From NCBI GenBank assembly GCA_029258495.1, contig JARHYV010000352.1, positions 1 to 5,742 of the forward strand: a stretch of 5,742 bases of DNA, written 5' to 3'. The notes under the pieces are model-generated. The model saw only the letters and a program-made list of their open reading frames with translations, had not been told where the DNA came from and made no database searches. Below, piece after piece: positions 5,153 to 5,742 of this stretch (the stretch's first letter is position 1; every line of letters starts with the position of its first letter). The translations under genes were made by a program, and so were the position numbers. This stretch comes from Faecousia sp. (lineage in GTDB: Bacteria; Bacillota; Clostridia; Oscillospirales; Oscillospiraceae).

Positions 5153-5742
5153 GGTATTATTCAGCTGCAAAGAGAAATATCGCTTAGGAGAAACCGACAT
5201 TTTTTCCTTGAACACCTTGGAAAAATGCTGCTGGCTGCTGAACCCCACATCCAGAGCAAGCTTGGTCAGCGGATATTTCGGATTTGGGTACATAAAGTCG
5301 ATGGCTTTGCTGATGCGCACATGGGTGATATAAGCCGACACACCCATATCAAAATTCTCGTGGAAGAGTTTGGTGAGATAACGGGTGGAAATACCGATGG
5401 CGTCGGCAACCTCCTGCACCGTGATCTTCTTCATATAGTTCTCATTGATAAACACAGATGCATTGAGCAGATACCGGTTCTGATGGACAGCACCGGACAC
5501 ACTGGTGGCAAGCACCTCCCGGGAAAGCAGGATATTCAGCTGAGACAGATACAGCTGGATCATCTTGTGGGAGTCCGGCTCCTCGGCTTGCATCTCCGTA
5601 TAGATCCCCTTGACGCAGGCCTCAAGCTGGGGATTGCAGGCAGCTTTCAGGTATTTCCGCTTTCCCAAGGACAGCTCGAACGCAAAGGCCGACTCCTCTG
5701 CCGACAGCTGACTGTCTGCCATGTCGCTGAAGGGTCTGGCAT
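5150..5742 (-). CDS. AraC-family transcriptional regulator (5' end outside window)
   Basis: The visible part is the last 196 residues; the frame stays open to the right edge. An in-frame ATG at 5722 has no ribosome binding site, and the residues before it (ARPFSD) continue a plausible protein, so the true start is beyond the window. About the first 95 visible residues are helical (IQLYLSQLNILLSREV) and look like the end of a sensing domain plus linker. The last 100 carry the AraC DNA-binding domain: ITVQEVADAIGISTRYLTKLF, then PLTKLALDVGFSSQQHFSKV, and the hallmark MSVSPKRYF close to the C-terminus. It converges on the XRE gene and shares its terminator. Its sequence differs clearly from the AraC protein at 3345-4217, so this is not a local duplication. 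Target and ligand are unknown; it may control genes to the right of the window. Confidence 0.9.
   Translation of the reverse strand, partial: ARPFSDMADSQLSAEESAFAFELSLGKRKYLKAACNPQLEACVKGIYTEMQAEEPDSHKMIQLYLSQLNILLSREVLATSVSGAVHQNRYLLNASVFINENYMKKITVQEVADAIGISTRYLTKLFHENFDMGVSAYITHVRISKAIDFMYPNPKYPLTKLALDVGFSSQQHFSKVFKEKMSVSPKRYFSLQLNNT

Noticed and set aside
3345..5742. Possibility that the AraC, XRE and second AraC genes form part of a mobile or defence island
   Set aside because: No integrase, transposase, terminal repeats, tRNA target, toxin-antitoxin pair or change in base composition was seen. All three look like ordinary chromosomal regulators.

Overview
The window looks like a chromosomal segment from a moderately GC-rich Gram-positive anaerobe of the Clostridia, perhaps an Oscillospiraceae/Ruminococcaceae-type gut bacterium. 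The reasons are the strong AGGAGG-type ribosome binding sites, the Firmicutes-type hexuronate enzymes (an SDR-family fructuronate reductase and a short mannonate dehydratase), AraC regulators with N-terminal cupin domains, and a membrane-anchored XRE regulator. The genus is a guess from style, not from a database match.

Left half (1-3223, minus strand): a tight three-gene operon read right to left. The order is uxaC (glucuronate isomerase), then uxuA (mannonate dehydratase), then a 3'-truncated SDR-type fructuronate/mannonate oxidoreductase (uxuB-type) that runs off the left edge. Gaps are 34 and 50 bases, and each gene has a good Shine-Dalgarno sequence. Together the enzymes convert D-glucuronate to D-fructuronate (UxaC), D-fructuronate to D-mannonate (UxuB-type) and D-mannonate to 2-keto-3-deoxygluconate (UxuA). 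The kinase and aldolase that would finish the pathway, and any transporter, are not in view.

Control region (3224-3344): 121 bases between uxaC and a divergent AraC-family regulator. It holds back-to-back promoters, a nested inverted repeat lying between and partly over the two -35 boxes, and a cre-like (CcpA) sequence over the uxaC -35 region. The simplest reading is that the divergent AraC protein senses a hexuronate or intermediate and controls the operon and itself, with catabolite repression added. This is inference from layout.

Right half (3345-5742): the AraC regulator (plus strand), then an independently promoted XRE-type DNA-binding protein with a four-helix membrane domain (plus strand), a long perfect hairpin serving as a shared terminator, and a convergent second AraC-family regulator (minus strand) whose start lies beyond the right edge.

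I saw no RNA genes, CRISPR arrays, insertion sequences, phage genes or defence genes. There is no gene-free stretch longer than about 130 bases. I do not see a new biological system here. The most informative unexplained structure is the symmetric operator-like element at 3271-3307.
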